Source of the DNA: Aldehydirespirator sp965221605
Lineage (GTDB): Bacteria > Actinomycetota > Acidimicrobiia > Acidimicrobiales > Aldehydirespiratoraceae
Direction of reading: 5' to 3'
Assembly (NCBI GenBank): GCA_965221605.1
Contig: CBDCSK010000014.1
Coordinates: 62,001 to 126,000 of the forward strand
Length of the DNA: 64,000 nucleotides
Shown here: one piece after another, positions 7,790 through 16,114 of the stretch
Layout of the letters: every line of letters starts with the position of its first letter
Numbering within the stretch: position 1 is the stretch's first letter
Program-made: the position numbers and the translations under genes
Notes under the pieces: model-generated
Databases searched by the model: none
What the model was told of the DNA's origin: nothing
What the model saw: the letters and a program-made list of their open reading frames with translations, nothing else

Positions 7790-10366
7790 ATGTTTCGTCT
7801 GGCCCTGAAGTCGCTGCTCGCCCACAAGCTCCGCTTCGCGTTCACTGCGTTGGCGATCGTCCTGGGCGTGGCCTTCGTGGTGTCGGCGTTCGTGACGGCC
7901 GACTCGCTGCGCTCCACGTTCGACGACCTCGCTGCCGACATCAACACCGGCACCGACTTCACCGTGCGGGGGGCCCTGCCCTTCGGCGACATCACCCAGG
8001 CGAGTCCTCCGCCGGTGGACGACAGCCTGCTCGACGACGTCCGGGCCGTGTCGGGAGTGCAGTCGGCCGAGGGCGGGTTCTTCGTCGACGGTGTGATTCC
8101 CGTGGACGGATCCGGGGAGTCCCCGACCACGCTGGGAGGACCCAGAGCCGGCACCAACTGGACCGCAGACCCGACGCTGTCGCAGTTCTTCCTGATCGAC
8201 GGCGAATGGCCGCGGGGACCGACGCAGTTCGCCATCGACGTCGTGACCTTCGCCGACTACGACTTCGAGCTGGGCCGCGACTACCAGGTGGTCACGCCCA
8301 TCGGGCCCCGCACCTTCACCCTCACCGGCACCATGCAGTTCGGCTTTCCCGAGAACGCCGGGATCGGCGCGGTGTTCTCCGTGTTCGACACCCCCACCGC
8401 CCAGCAGGTCCTCGGCATGGAGGGCAAGTTCAACGAGATCGCGGTGCGGGCCGAGCCGGCCGCCGACATCTCGCAGGTTCAGGACCGGATCACGGCGGTG
8501 CTGCCGGCGGGAACCGAGGTCATCACGTCCGAGGAGGCGGCCGAAGAGTTCGGCGACGCCTTCGAGAGCTTCATCGGACCGTTCCAGACGATCCTTCTGG
8601 TGTTCGCCTTCATCGTGCTGTTCGTGAGCGCGTTCATCATCTCCAACACCTTCAACATCGTCCTCGGCCAGCGGGTGCGGGAGCTGTCGCTCCTGCGGGC
8701 GCTGGGAGCCACTCCCCGCCAGGTGCGCCGCACGGTGCTGATCGAGTCGCTGGTGATCGGCGCCACGGCCGCGTCAGCAGGCATCGGGCTCGGGATGCTC
8801 GGAGCGATCGGGCTCGAGGCGCTGCTGTCCGCGTTCGGCGCGTCCCTGCCCGACGGGCCTCTGCCGCTGCGGGCACGCACCGTGGCTTGGGCGTTCGCGG
8901 TGGGCGTCGGCTTCACGGTGGTGGCCTCGCTGGTGCCGGCCGCGAAGGCGTCGCGGATCTCGCCGGTGGCCGGGCTCGGCGAGCAGAGCGGCGACGACGG
9001 CGGGCACGGCCGCTTGTGGCGGGTGATCGCGGGCGCCGGTCTCGCCGCTATGGGACTGATCCTGATCGGCCGGGGGCTGTTCGCCGACTTCGACTCCACC
9101 ACCGCGCAGCTGTTGTCGCTGGGAATAGGGGCGGCGGTGGTGTTCGTGGCGGTGGCGGTGCTCAGCCCGCTCATCGCCGGGCCGACCGTGGCCACCCTGG
9201 CCCGCCCGTTGCCATGGATCCTCCGCACACCTGGCCGGCTGGCCCGCGACAACGCAGCCCGCAGCCCCCGGCGGACTGCGGCCACCGCGGTGGCTCTGAC
9301 CATCGGCCTTGCCCTGGTGGCCATGGTGCTGGTGGTGGGCCAGTCCCTCAAAGACACCTTCAGCGAAAGCCTGAGCGACGCGGTGGCAGCCGACTATGTG
9401 ATCAGCACCGACACGTTCTCCGGGGTGCCCGAGACTCTGGCCGCCGACCTGCGGAGCGCCGGAGCGGCTGCGGCGGTCCCCCTCGACGAGTACCCCGCGC
9501 AGGTCCTCAGCCCGGTCGCTCCGGGACGCATCGACGACGCCGAACTGACGGTCACCGACCTCGACGCCATCGACGAGGTCGCCAACCTGGGCGTGATCGA
9601 CGGCACCCTCGAGGGTCTCGATCCGATGTCGGCACTGCTGGTCGCCAGCGACACCGCCGACGACTGGGGCCTGGAGGTCGGGGATCAGGTGAGTGTCAAT
9701 CTGACCAGTGGCGAGACCCTGGCCGTGACGGTCGGCGCCGTGTTCGACCAGACCCGGCCGCCCTTCTGGGACGAGTGGATCATCGACGAGTCGCTCCACA
9801 AGCTGACGGCGGGCGCCGACCGATTCGACCAATGGGTGGCCGTCAACGTCGAAGGGGACGATCCGGCGGCGTCTCGGGCCCTGCTCGACGAGGTGCTCAG
9901 CGCGTACCCGCAGGCGACGCTGGAGGACCGTCAAGAGTTCCAGGCGTCGCTCGAGTCGAACCTCAACACGTTGCTGGCCCTGGTGAACGTGTTCCTGCTG
10001 TTCGCGCTCGTGGTGGCTCTGGTCGGCATCGTGAACACCCTGACGTTGTCGGTGTTCGAGCGCACCCGAGAGATCGGGCTGCTGAGGGCGGTCGGCATGA
10101 CCCGGCGCCAGCTGCGCCGGGCGATCCGCTGGGAGGCCGCCGCCATCTCGCTCTACGGCGCCCTGGTCGGGGTCGTGCTGGGACTGGGCTTCGGGGTGGC
10201 CCTGTCGGTGGCTATCCCCGACGACGCCATCGACCGGGTCTCGGTGCCCGTCGGTCAGATCCTCGGCCTGGTGGTGGTGACCGTGGCCTTCGGGCTGCTG
10301 GCGGCGGTGTTCCCGTCGTACCGGGCGGGCCGCATGAACGTCCTAGAAGCGATAGCGGCGGACTGA
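7790..10366 (+). CDS. ABC transporter permease, FtsX/MacB family (first of two)
   Basis: An 858-residue membrane protein with two FtsX domains. A transmembrane segment at about residues 16-38 (FAFTALAIVLGVAFVV) is followed by a large extracytoplasmic region with a MacB periplasmic-core-like fold. Three hydrophobic segments follow at about 260-400, then further segments near 415-470, an internal repeat of the N-terminal unit (RDNAARSPRRTAATAVALTI), a second extracytoplasmic region, and three closing helices. RTREIGLLRAVGMTRRQ matches the conserved cytoplasmic FtsX loop. It lies downstream of the ATPase, with a matching ribosome site (AGAGGAT) before the ATG. It probably pairs with the next gene as a heterodimeric permease. 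Confidence 0.92.
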   Translation: MFRLALKSLLAHKLRFAFTALAIVLGVAFVVSAFVTADSLRSTFDDLAADINTGTDFTVRGALPFGDITQASPPPVDDSLLDDVRAVSGVQSAEGGFFVDGVIPVDGSGESPTTLGGPRAGTNWTADPTLSQFFLIDGEWPRGPTQFAIDVVTFADYDFELGRDYQVVTPIGPRTFTLTGTMQFGFPENAGIGAVFSVFDTPTAQQVLGMEGKFNEIAVRAEPAADISQVQDRITAVLPAGTEVITSEEAAEEFGDAFESFIGPFQTILLVFAFIVLFVSAFIISNTFNIVLGQRVRELSLLRALGATPRQVRRTVLIESLVIGATAASAGIGLGMLGAIGLEALLSAFGASLPDGPLPLRARTVAWAFAVGVGFTVVASLVPAAKASRISPVAGLGEQSGDDGGHGRLWRVIAGAGLAAMGLILIGRGLFADFDSTTAQLLSLGIGAAVVFVAVAVLSPLIAGPTVATLARPLPWILRTPGRLARDNAARSPRRTAATAVALTIGLALVAMVLVVGQSLKDTFSESLSDAVAADYVISTDTFSGVPETLAADLRSAGAAAAVPLDEYPAQVLSPVAPGRIDDAELTVTDLDAIDEVANLGVIDGTLEGLDPMSALLVASDTADDWGLEVGDQVSVNLTSGETLAVTVGAVFDQTRPPFWDEWIIDESLHKLTAGADRFDQWVAVNVEGDDPAASRALLDEVLSAYPQATLEDRQEFQASLESNLNTLLALVNVFLLFALVVALVGIVNTLTLSVFERTREIGLLRAVGMTRRQLRRAIRWEAAAISLYGALVGVVLGLGFGVALSVAIPDDAIDRVSVPVGQILGLVVVTVAFGLLAAVFPSYRAGRMNVLEAIAAD

Positions 10367-10388
10367 CGGCAGGCGCGAGGGTCCGGAG

Positions 10389-12971
10389 ATGTTCAAGCTC
10401 GCCCTCCGCAGCCTGATCGACAAGAAGCTGCGCTTCGCGCTGACCACCCTCGTGGTGGTCATCGGCGTGATGTTCGTGGTGGGCTCGTTCACGCTCACCG
10501 ACAGCCTGCGGTCCACGTTCGCGGGGCTTGCCCGGGACATCGCCCAGGGCGCCGACCTGACGGTGCGGGCAGACCAGTCCTTCGGCGGCGACTTCGACCG
10601 GGCAGCGGTGCCGGAGGCGGTGGGCGAGCAGGTGTTGGGCGTCGAGGGAGTCGACCGGATCCAGCCTGAGCTGGGCACCCTGAACGTGTTCATCATCGAC
10701 GGCGAGGGCAACCCGATCAGGCCTCCGGGCCCACCGGCGCTGGGCTTCAGCTTCAACCCGGGCACGTTCTTCATCACCGAGGGCAGGCAGCCCGCCGAGC
10801 CCGGCGAGTTCGCAACCGACACCTCGACCGCGGCCGACAACGGGCTGCTCGTCGGCGAGACCTACGAGATCAACGGCCCCATCTCCGCCGAGCCCTTCGT
10901 GCTGGTCGGCGTGTTCAACTTCGGGGCCCCCGACTCCCACACCGGCCTGGGCCAGACCATGGCCGCCTTCGAGCTCGACGAGGCCCAGCGCTTCTTCGGC
11001 ATGGAGGACGGCTACCAGGCGATCAGTGTGCTGGTGTCGCCCGGCTCCGAGGTGTCCGAGGTGCAGGACCGGCTGGAAGCCGAACTGGGCGACGACTACC
11101 GCGTGATCACTCAGGAGGTGGACGCGGCCGAGCAGGAGGAGGACTTCAACCAGGTCGTCGACATCTTCAACACGATCCTGCTGGTGTTCGCGTTCATCGC
11201 GGTGTTCGTGGCCGCCTTCATCATCAACAACACGTTCCAGATCATCGTGGGCCAGCGGGTGCGAGAGATCGGGCTGTGGCGGGCCATCGGAGCGACACCG
11301 AGGCAGGTGAGCCGGTCGGTGATCACCGAGTCGGCCATCGTGGGCGTCGTCGCCACGGTCATCGGGATCGGCCTCGGCCTCGTGCTGGCCCTCGTGCTGC
11401 GGGCCATCCTCGACCTGATCGGCTTCCCGCTCCCACCGGGACCACTGACGCTGCAGCCTCGCACCGTCGGGCTGGCGATGCTCGTGGGCCTGGGCGTGAC
11501 GATGATCTCCTCGATCGCACCCGCGCTCAGGGCCCGCAAGATCTCCCCGGTGGCCGCTCTGGCCCACGACTTCCAGTTGGACCCCACGAGCCTGCGACGT
11601 CGCCTGATCGCGGGCGGGGCGGTGTTCGCGGCCGGCGTGGTCGCGCTGGCCGCCGGCATGACGGCCGGGCTGGACACCACCGCCACCTTCGTTCTGCTGG
11701 GGATCGGAGCCGTACTCGCCTTCATCGGCATCAACACCGTAAGCCCGGCCTTCGCCCGGCCGGCGGCGTCGGCGCTGGGTCGCCCGGTGAAGTCGCTGTT
11801 CGGCATGCCGGGCCGCTTGGGCCGCGACAACGCCGCCCGGAACCCCCGGCGGACTGCCTCGACCGCCGGTGCGCTCCTGATCGGCCTCGCTCTGATGGGG
11901 CTGGCCGCGGTGGTCGGCGAGTCCGTCAAGAAGACGTTCGTCAACATCATCGAGAACGCGGTGGAGGCCGACTACTTCATCCGGTCGGCCGAGACCGGCT
12001 TCGGCCCCCCGCCCGGCTTCCCGGCCCGGCTGGCCGACGACATCGAGGCGCTGGACGAGATCGAGAGCGTGATGCGGATCCAGTTCTCCTTCGGCGGGCT
12101 GAGCGTCGACGGGGAGCCCCGGGACATCGTGGCCGCCGACATGGCCCTGGCCGACGACCACTTCGACGGCCGGGTGAGCTCGGGCGACATGGCCGCCGGC
12201 GATCCGCTCACCGCTCTGGCCCTGCACAGCGACTCGGCCGCGAGCCTGGGTGTCGGCGTGGGCGACACCCTCGAAGCCACCTTTCCCGACAACCAGACCG
12301 AGACCCTCACCGTGGTGGCCATCTACGAGGACGCCGCCATCTACGGCAACTGGCTGATCGACGGCGCCCTGTGGGACCGCCACTTCAACCGCAACGACCT
12401 CGCCTTCGCCAGCGCCCGCATCGCCGGTCTCGACAGCGCGGCCGACGAGTTCGAGCAGGCCGCGCTGCAGGATCGCAGCCGGGCAGCCATCGAGGGCGTG
12501 CTCGACCGCTATCCCACCGTGAAGGTCGAGAACCAGGCCGAGTTCCGCCAGGCCCAGGAGTCCCAGCTCACGGCGTTGATCAGGGTGATCCAGGTTCTCA
12601 TAGGCCTGTCGTTCGTCATCGCGCTGATCGGCATCATCAACACGTTGAGCCTGTCGGTGTTCGAGCGCATCCACGAGATCGGTCTGCTGCGCTCGGTGGG
12701 CATGACCCGGAAGCAGCTGCGGCGCTCGATCTACTGCGAGGCGCTGATCGTGGCCGTATTCGGCGGGCTGCTCGGGGTGACGGTGGGCACCGTGTTCGGC
12801 GTGGCGACCACGCTGGCGCTGCCGGAGTCGTTCGTGCAGACGGTGGCGGTGCCGTGGCTGGACCTCGTGGTCTTCGTGGCCATCTCGGCGGTCGCGGGCC
12901 TGCTGGCCGCCATCCTCCCCGCGGTGCGGGCCGGTCGCATGAACATCCTCGACGCCATCGCCCACGAGTAG
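10389..12971 (+). CDS. ABC transporter permease, FtsX/MacB family (second of two)
   Basis: An 860-residue paralogue of the preceding permease with the same layout: N-terminal helix (about residues 16-40), large extracytoplasmic region, three helices around 255-400, a second unit beginning near RLGRDNAARNPRRTAST, and three C-terminal helices after the loop RIHEIGLLRSVGMTRKQ. The genes are only 22 bases apart and clearly arose by tandem duplication. They diverge most in the extracytoplasmic domains, as expected if each half contacts a different part of a cargo or partner. Together with the ATPase they make a complete ABC unit. A small inverted repeat after the stop may end transcription. Confidence 0.92.
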   Translation: MFKLALRSLIDKKLRFALTTLVVVIGVMFVVGSFTLTDSLRSTFAGLARDIAQGADLTVRADQSFGGDFDRAAVPEAVGEQVLGVEGVDRIQPELGTLNVFIIDGEGNPIRPPGPPALGFSFNPGTFFITEGRQPAEPGEFATDTSTAADNGLLVGETYEINGPISAEPFVLVGVFNFGAPDSHTGLGQTMAAFELDEAQRFFGMEDGYQAISVLVSPGSEVSEVQDRLEAELGDDYRVITQEVDAAEQEEDFNQVVDIFNTILLVFAFIAVFVAAFIINNTFQIIVGQRVREIGLWRAIGATPRQVSRSVITESAIVGVVATVIGIGLGLVLALVLRAILDLIGFPLPPGPLTLQPRTVGLAMLVGLGVTMISSIAPALRARKISPVAALAHDFQLDPTSLRRRLIAGGAVFAAGVVALAAGMTAGLDTTATFVLLGIGAVLAFIGINTVSPAFARPAASALGRPVKSLFGMPGRLGRDNAARNPRRTASTAGALLIGLALMGLAAVVGESVKKTFVNIIENAVEADYFIRSAETGFGPPPGFPARLADDIEALDEIESVMRIQFSFGGLSVDGEPRDIVAADMALADDHFDGRVSSGDMAAGDPLTALALHSDSAASLGVGVGDTLEATFPDNQTETLTVVAIYEDAAIYGNWLIDGALWDRHFNRNDLAFASARIAGLDSAADEFEQAALQDRSRAAIEGVLDRYPTVKVENQAEFRQAQESQLTALIRVIQVLIGLSFVIALIGIINTLSLSVFERIHEIGLLRSVGMTRKQLRRSIYCEALIVAVFGGLLGVTVGTVFGVATTLALPESFVQTVAVPWLDLVVFVAISAVAGLLAAILPAVRAGRMNILDAIAHE

Positions 12972-12998
12972 GGCCGAGCCGGCCGGGGCCCCTTCACC

Positions 12999-13020
12999 GA
13001 CCGCTCTACGAGTAGCGGTC
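12999..13020. terminator. Candidate bidirectional hairpin between convergent genes
   Basis: GACCGCT and AGCGGTC form a 7-bp stem with an 8-base loop. It sits between the permease stop and the last codons of the convergent DegT-like gene. No clear T tract follows on either strand, so the terminator call is tentative. Confidence 0.4.
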
Positions 13021-14205
13021 GAAGAGGGCTTCGAGCTGCTCGCAGATGTAGTCCATGTGCTCGGGACCGAGGCCGTGGTGTATGGGCAGCGACAGAGACC
13101 TGTCCATCATCCGGTCGCAGTTCGGTAGGCCCCCGGCCGGGGCCCGGTGCTCAATGGCCGCGAAGCCGGGCTGGCGCAGGATGTTGCCGGTCCACACCAT
13201 CCGGGTGGGCACGCCCCTCTCGGCCAGGAACTCCTGGGCCTGGGTGCGGGTGAACGGGGCGCCGGGAATGATCTCGAAGCAGAACCGCATCCAGGTGGTG
13301 TCGGTCTCCGGCGTGGTGCGGCCCCGAGTCACGCCCGGCCGGTCTGCCATGAGGTCGTCCAGGCGGCGCCAGTTGGCTCGGCGGCGGGCGTTGAAGCCCT
13401 CCAGTTTGTCGAGCTGCACCAGTCCGTAGGCCGCGCTGAGCTCGTTGGGCTCGAAGTTGTAGCCGATGGAGTCGAACACGAACACCAGGTCGTACGGGGT
13501 GCCGTCGGCCAGGGCCGAGAACCGGTCCTGCCGGCCCTGGCGCGAGCCGTAGAGGTACGACTCGCTGCGGCGTCCCCAGCGGCGCAGCGAGAGGGCCAGG
13601 TCGTAGTCGTCGGGGTCGTCGATGCCGACCAGCCCTCCGGTGCCGCCCGCGGTCATGGCGTGGGAGCGGGCGAAGCTGGTGACGCCGATGTGGCTGCGCT
13701 CGCCGGTGCGCCGCCCCCGCTGGTAGCTGTCGAGCACGTCGCAGGAGTCCTCCACCACCGCCAGCCCACCGGCGTCGGCCGCCGCTCGCAGCCGGTCCCA
13801 GTCGGGGCAGTTGCCGCACAGGTTGGGGGCCAGGATCGCCCTGGTCCGGGGCCCGATCATGGCCTGCACCGCGTCGGCGTCGATCTGGTAGGTGTCGGCG
13901 GTGACATCGGCGAACACGGGCACTATCCCCGACTGGACCATGGGCGCGATGTCGGTCGAGAACGTGAGCGGCGAGGTGATGATCTCGTCGCCGGGATCGA
14001 GGCCGAGCAGGTCGATGGCTATGCGCAGCGCCGACGATCCCGAGTTCACCATCAGCCCGAACCGCTTCGACAGCTTGGCCGCGACCCGCTCCTCCAGCGC
14101 CAGGGTCGCGTCGGCGATGTCGAGGGTCGGGTTGTCCCGCATGACTGCGGCAACCGCCTCGATCTCCCGCTCGTCGTGCACAGCCCCCGCCGGCGGCAGC
14201 TTCAT
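13006..14205 (-). CDS. DegT/DnrJ/EryC1-fold PLP enzyme with His in place of the PLP lysine (3-dehydratase-like)
   Basis: A 399-residue fold-type-I PLP protein of the DegT family. The NSGSSAL segment (about 54-60) and the EDSCD motif (152-156) bind the cofactor. Where sugar aminotransferases have the internal-aldimine lysine (SFHATK), this protein has SFARSH, with His182 (codon at 13660-13662). ColD and RfbH-type 4-keto-6-deoxyhexose 3-dehydratases carry the same Lys-to-His change and a similar EDNCD motif, so a PMP-dependent C3 deoxygenation of a nucleotide sugar is more likely than transamination. The cysteines that hold the [2Fe-2S] cluster in RfbH are not evident. No other sugar-nucleotide genes adjoin it. 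The ATG follows an AAAGGAGG ribosome site. Confidence 0.85.
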   Translation of the reverse strand: MKLPPAGAVHDEREIEAVAAVMRDNPTLDIADATLALEERVAAKLSKRFGLMVNSGSSALRIAIDLLGLDPGDEIITSPLTFSTDIAPMVQSGIVPVFADVTADTYQIDADAVQAMIGPRTRAILAPNLCGNCPDWDRLRAAADAGGLAVVEDSCDVLDSYQRGRRTGERSHIGVTSFARSHAMTAGGTGGLVGIDDPDDYDLALSLRRWGRRSESYLYGSRQGRQDRFSALADGTPYDLVFVFDSIGYNFEPNELSAAYGLVQLDKLEGFNARRRANWRRLDDLMADRPGVTRGRTTPETDTTWMRFCFEIIPGAPFTRTQAQEFLAERGVPTRMVWTGNILRQPGFAAIEHRAPAGGLPNCDRMMDRSLSLPIHHGLGPEHMDYICEQLEALFDRYS

Positions 14206-14338
14206 GGTGGGCCTCCTTTAGACGTCACGGCCGACCCAACGAGCACGCTACGCGACGGCGCGGGCCACGACCGGGCAGGCGGCGTCAGCAGCTCGCCCGA
14301 GGCCGTATCGCTCGGGGAGCAAGGCGCGTTCAGGCCGA

Positions 14339-15742
14339 TCACGCTGCCTGCTCCGCCGACGGCGCCGGGAGCTCCAGTTGCTCGATGTCCTCCACCACGC
14401 GCATTGTGACGCCGTTCGCGCTCATGCAGAGGAGAATCTCCGCACCCGGTCCGACGCCCCGCTCCACTAGCCATTTCCGGGCCCGGCCCACTTCCACGTT
14501 GCCGGCCGGGTTCGTTGTGCGCCAGATGACACTCACCTGATACGACGGCGAACCGTTTAAGGGCACCATCAGACTGTCGTCCGGGCGGATCCCGTTCGCC
14601 CAGGCGATGTGGCGGTTGCCCGTGAAGGAATAGCCCCTGAGATTCTCTGCGGTCACGACATGCCGCTCACCCCAGCCTGCCCGAGTGCGGATGGCGCCGG
14701 CGACCGTCGCAGGCGGTCTTGGGATGAAGACGGGACCGCGAGCGAAGCGCACGGAGTCCCCAACGACATCGAAGATCGACAGACGCAGGCATGTCCTGAT
14801 TGACGACTCTGACACCCCGAAATTCCTGGTGAACTCCTCGATGATCGAGGCCCTGCTGGCGACGCCGCTGCCGCGCACGATCCACTTGATGATCTGGTTG
14901 GCGATGCCCTCGTACTTCTCATGCCCCCACTCCCGGAGCGCGATCCTGAAGTGCTTGTCGATGCGCGCCAACTCCGGATTCCGAAGGTTCTTGATCGAGG
15001 CCGCGGTGCCGTAGCCGATGGCCTCCACCAACTCGGCAGGCGTCATCGGTCTACCCACCAGACGCAGGACCCGCTCAGCCTTCTCCTCGAGCCCGCCGTC
15101 CCAGCGGACCAGCCACCCTTCCCCTATGTAGCGCCAGGCACCGGTACTCATCATGAAGGCGAGCAGTGCCTCGGGATCCCTGATGCCGGCCAGGGCGTCG
15201 GCAAGGTCCGCGATCTTGAGCACCCACTCGCTGCCTACAGCATCGTCGATGATCCTCTGCAAGTCAGCTCTCGTCCGACGATCGCCCAGCAGCAACTCGC
15301 CGCTGTAGACATGGCCGGCAATCCACCGCATGAACTCGAACTGGCTTGCACCGAGCCGCCTCACCCACTGCTGGACCGCGTCACCCTCGACAAGCGCGAC
15401 CTGCCCAAGATCAGCCCTGAGCAGTCCCGCCGTCCATCCGATGATCCTGAACCGGTCGCTTTCCAACCGATCGCGGATTAGCGACGTGTCTCGAACGACA
15501 CGCATGCGCACCGCCTCCGTGGTGACGCCCCGCTCCCGGCCCAGGCTCGCGAGGGTGGGAGGGTCCCGTTGAAACTCACGGATAGCCAGCAGGTCCGGAT
15601 CGAACGCCAGCGACAGGAGCTCCCCCGTGAGATGCGCGAGCGATGCCGTCTCGTGGGCCAACAGCCGGTGCCACGCTTCCCCAACGGTCGAATCTTGCGG
15701 GTTCTCGTGCAGCACAGCGCGCTGCGGCTCAACTGCGGTCAT
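14339..15742 (-). CDS. DNA-binding protein with sigma-region-4-like and HARE-type HTH segments
   Basis: This 467-residue protein is not a recognised named family. Residues about 60-95 (TLASLGRERGVTTEAVRMRV) resemble the sigma-70 region 4 helix-turn-helix. Residues about 225-330 (RVLRLVGRPMTPAELVEAIG, then a second unit ending GVSESSIRTCL) look like tandem HARE-HTH/RpoE-delta-type winged helices. The C-terminal 120 residues form a separate domain of unknown role. There is no membrane segment. Proteins with this build occur as accessory DNA-binding factors, often beside restriction or defence genes. Three 17-bp direct repeats lie about 90-140 bases upstream of its start and could be autoregulatory sites. 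Its divergent neighbour encodes a Fic protein; both are less GC-rich than the flanks. Confidence 0.7.
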   Translation of the reverse strand: MTAVEPQRAVLHENPQDSTVGEAWHRLLAHETASLAHLTGELLSLAFDPDLLAIREFQRDPPTLASLGRERGVTTEAVRMRVVRDTSLIRDRLESDRFRIIGWTAGLLRADLGQVALVEGDAVQQWVRRLGASQFEFMRWIAGHVYSGELLLGDRRTRADLQRIIDDAVGSEWVLKIADLADALAGIRDPEALLAFMMSTGAWRYIGEGWLVRWDGGLEEKAERVLRLVGRPMTPAELVEAIGYGTAASIKNLRNPELARIDKHFRIALREWGHEKYEGIANQIIKWIVRGSGVASRASIIEEFTRNFGVSESSIRTCLRLSIFDVVGDSVRFARGPVFIPRPPATVAGAIRTRAGWGERHVVTAENLRGYSFTGNRHIAWANGIRPDDSLMVPLNGSPSYQVSVIWRTTNPAGNVEVGRARKWLVERGVGPGAEILLCMSANGVTMRVVEDIEQLELPAPSAEQAA

Positions 15743-16114
15743 CCCGGGCCTCCTCCGGTCAACGGTGATTGGCTGGGGCGGCCGCGAGGGCTGCTCCGAG
15801 GCCCCCGGCCGAGCGTGCTGGCTCGGCTCGGCGGCTGGTTACATTCAGCGGCTAGTCACATTCGGCGACTAGTCCAACTTATCTTACGATATCAACCATT
15901 CCAAATCAGCCCATCACACCCTCGAGTCTGGGCCCGTGCATTGGCACAGACTAGGCGCGACGGACGCTGGAACGCGAATGCCCCGAACTCATCGCCTCGC
16001 ATGACGAGACAGCCGGTCGAGTGGTTGGTACTCCCTAGGGAATGAACTCGCCACAACCCCTTATGCTCTCGGACGCTGGGGCACCGCTCGCGATCCCCGG
16101 CCGCACGAGCGGGA
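15743..16114. other. Lower-GC intergenic region between divergent HTH and Fic genes, with three 17-bp direct repeats (15831-15881)
   Basis: No convincing gene is visible in these 372 bases. They hold three adjacent 17-bp units starting at 15831, 15848 and 15865; the first two follow GCGGCTrGTyACATTC and the third is degenerate. An AT-rich stretch follows (about 15875-15905, with a GATATC palindrome). The arrangement looks like a shared control region for the two divergent genes. Confidence 0.6.

Noticed and set aside
10212..12965. Open frame of 917 codons on the minus strand opposite the second FtsX permease
   Set aside because: Composition is His/Gln/Asp-rich with no recognisable motif; the opposite strand encodes an intact FtsX protein.
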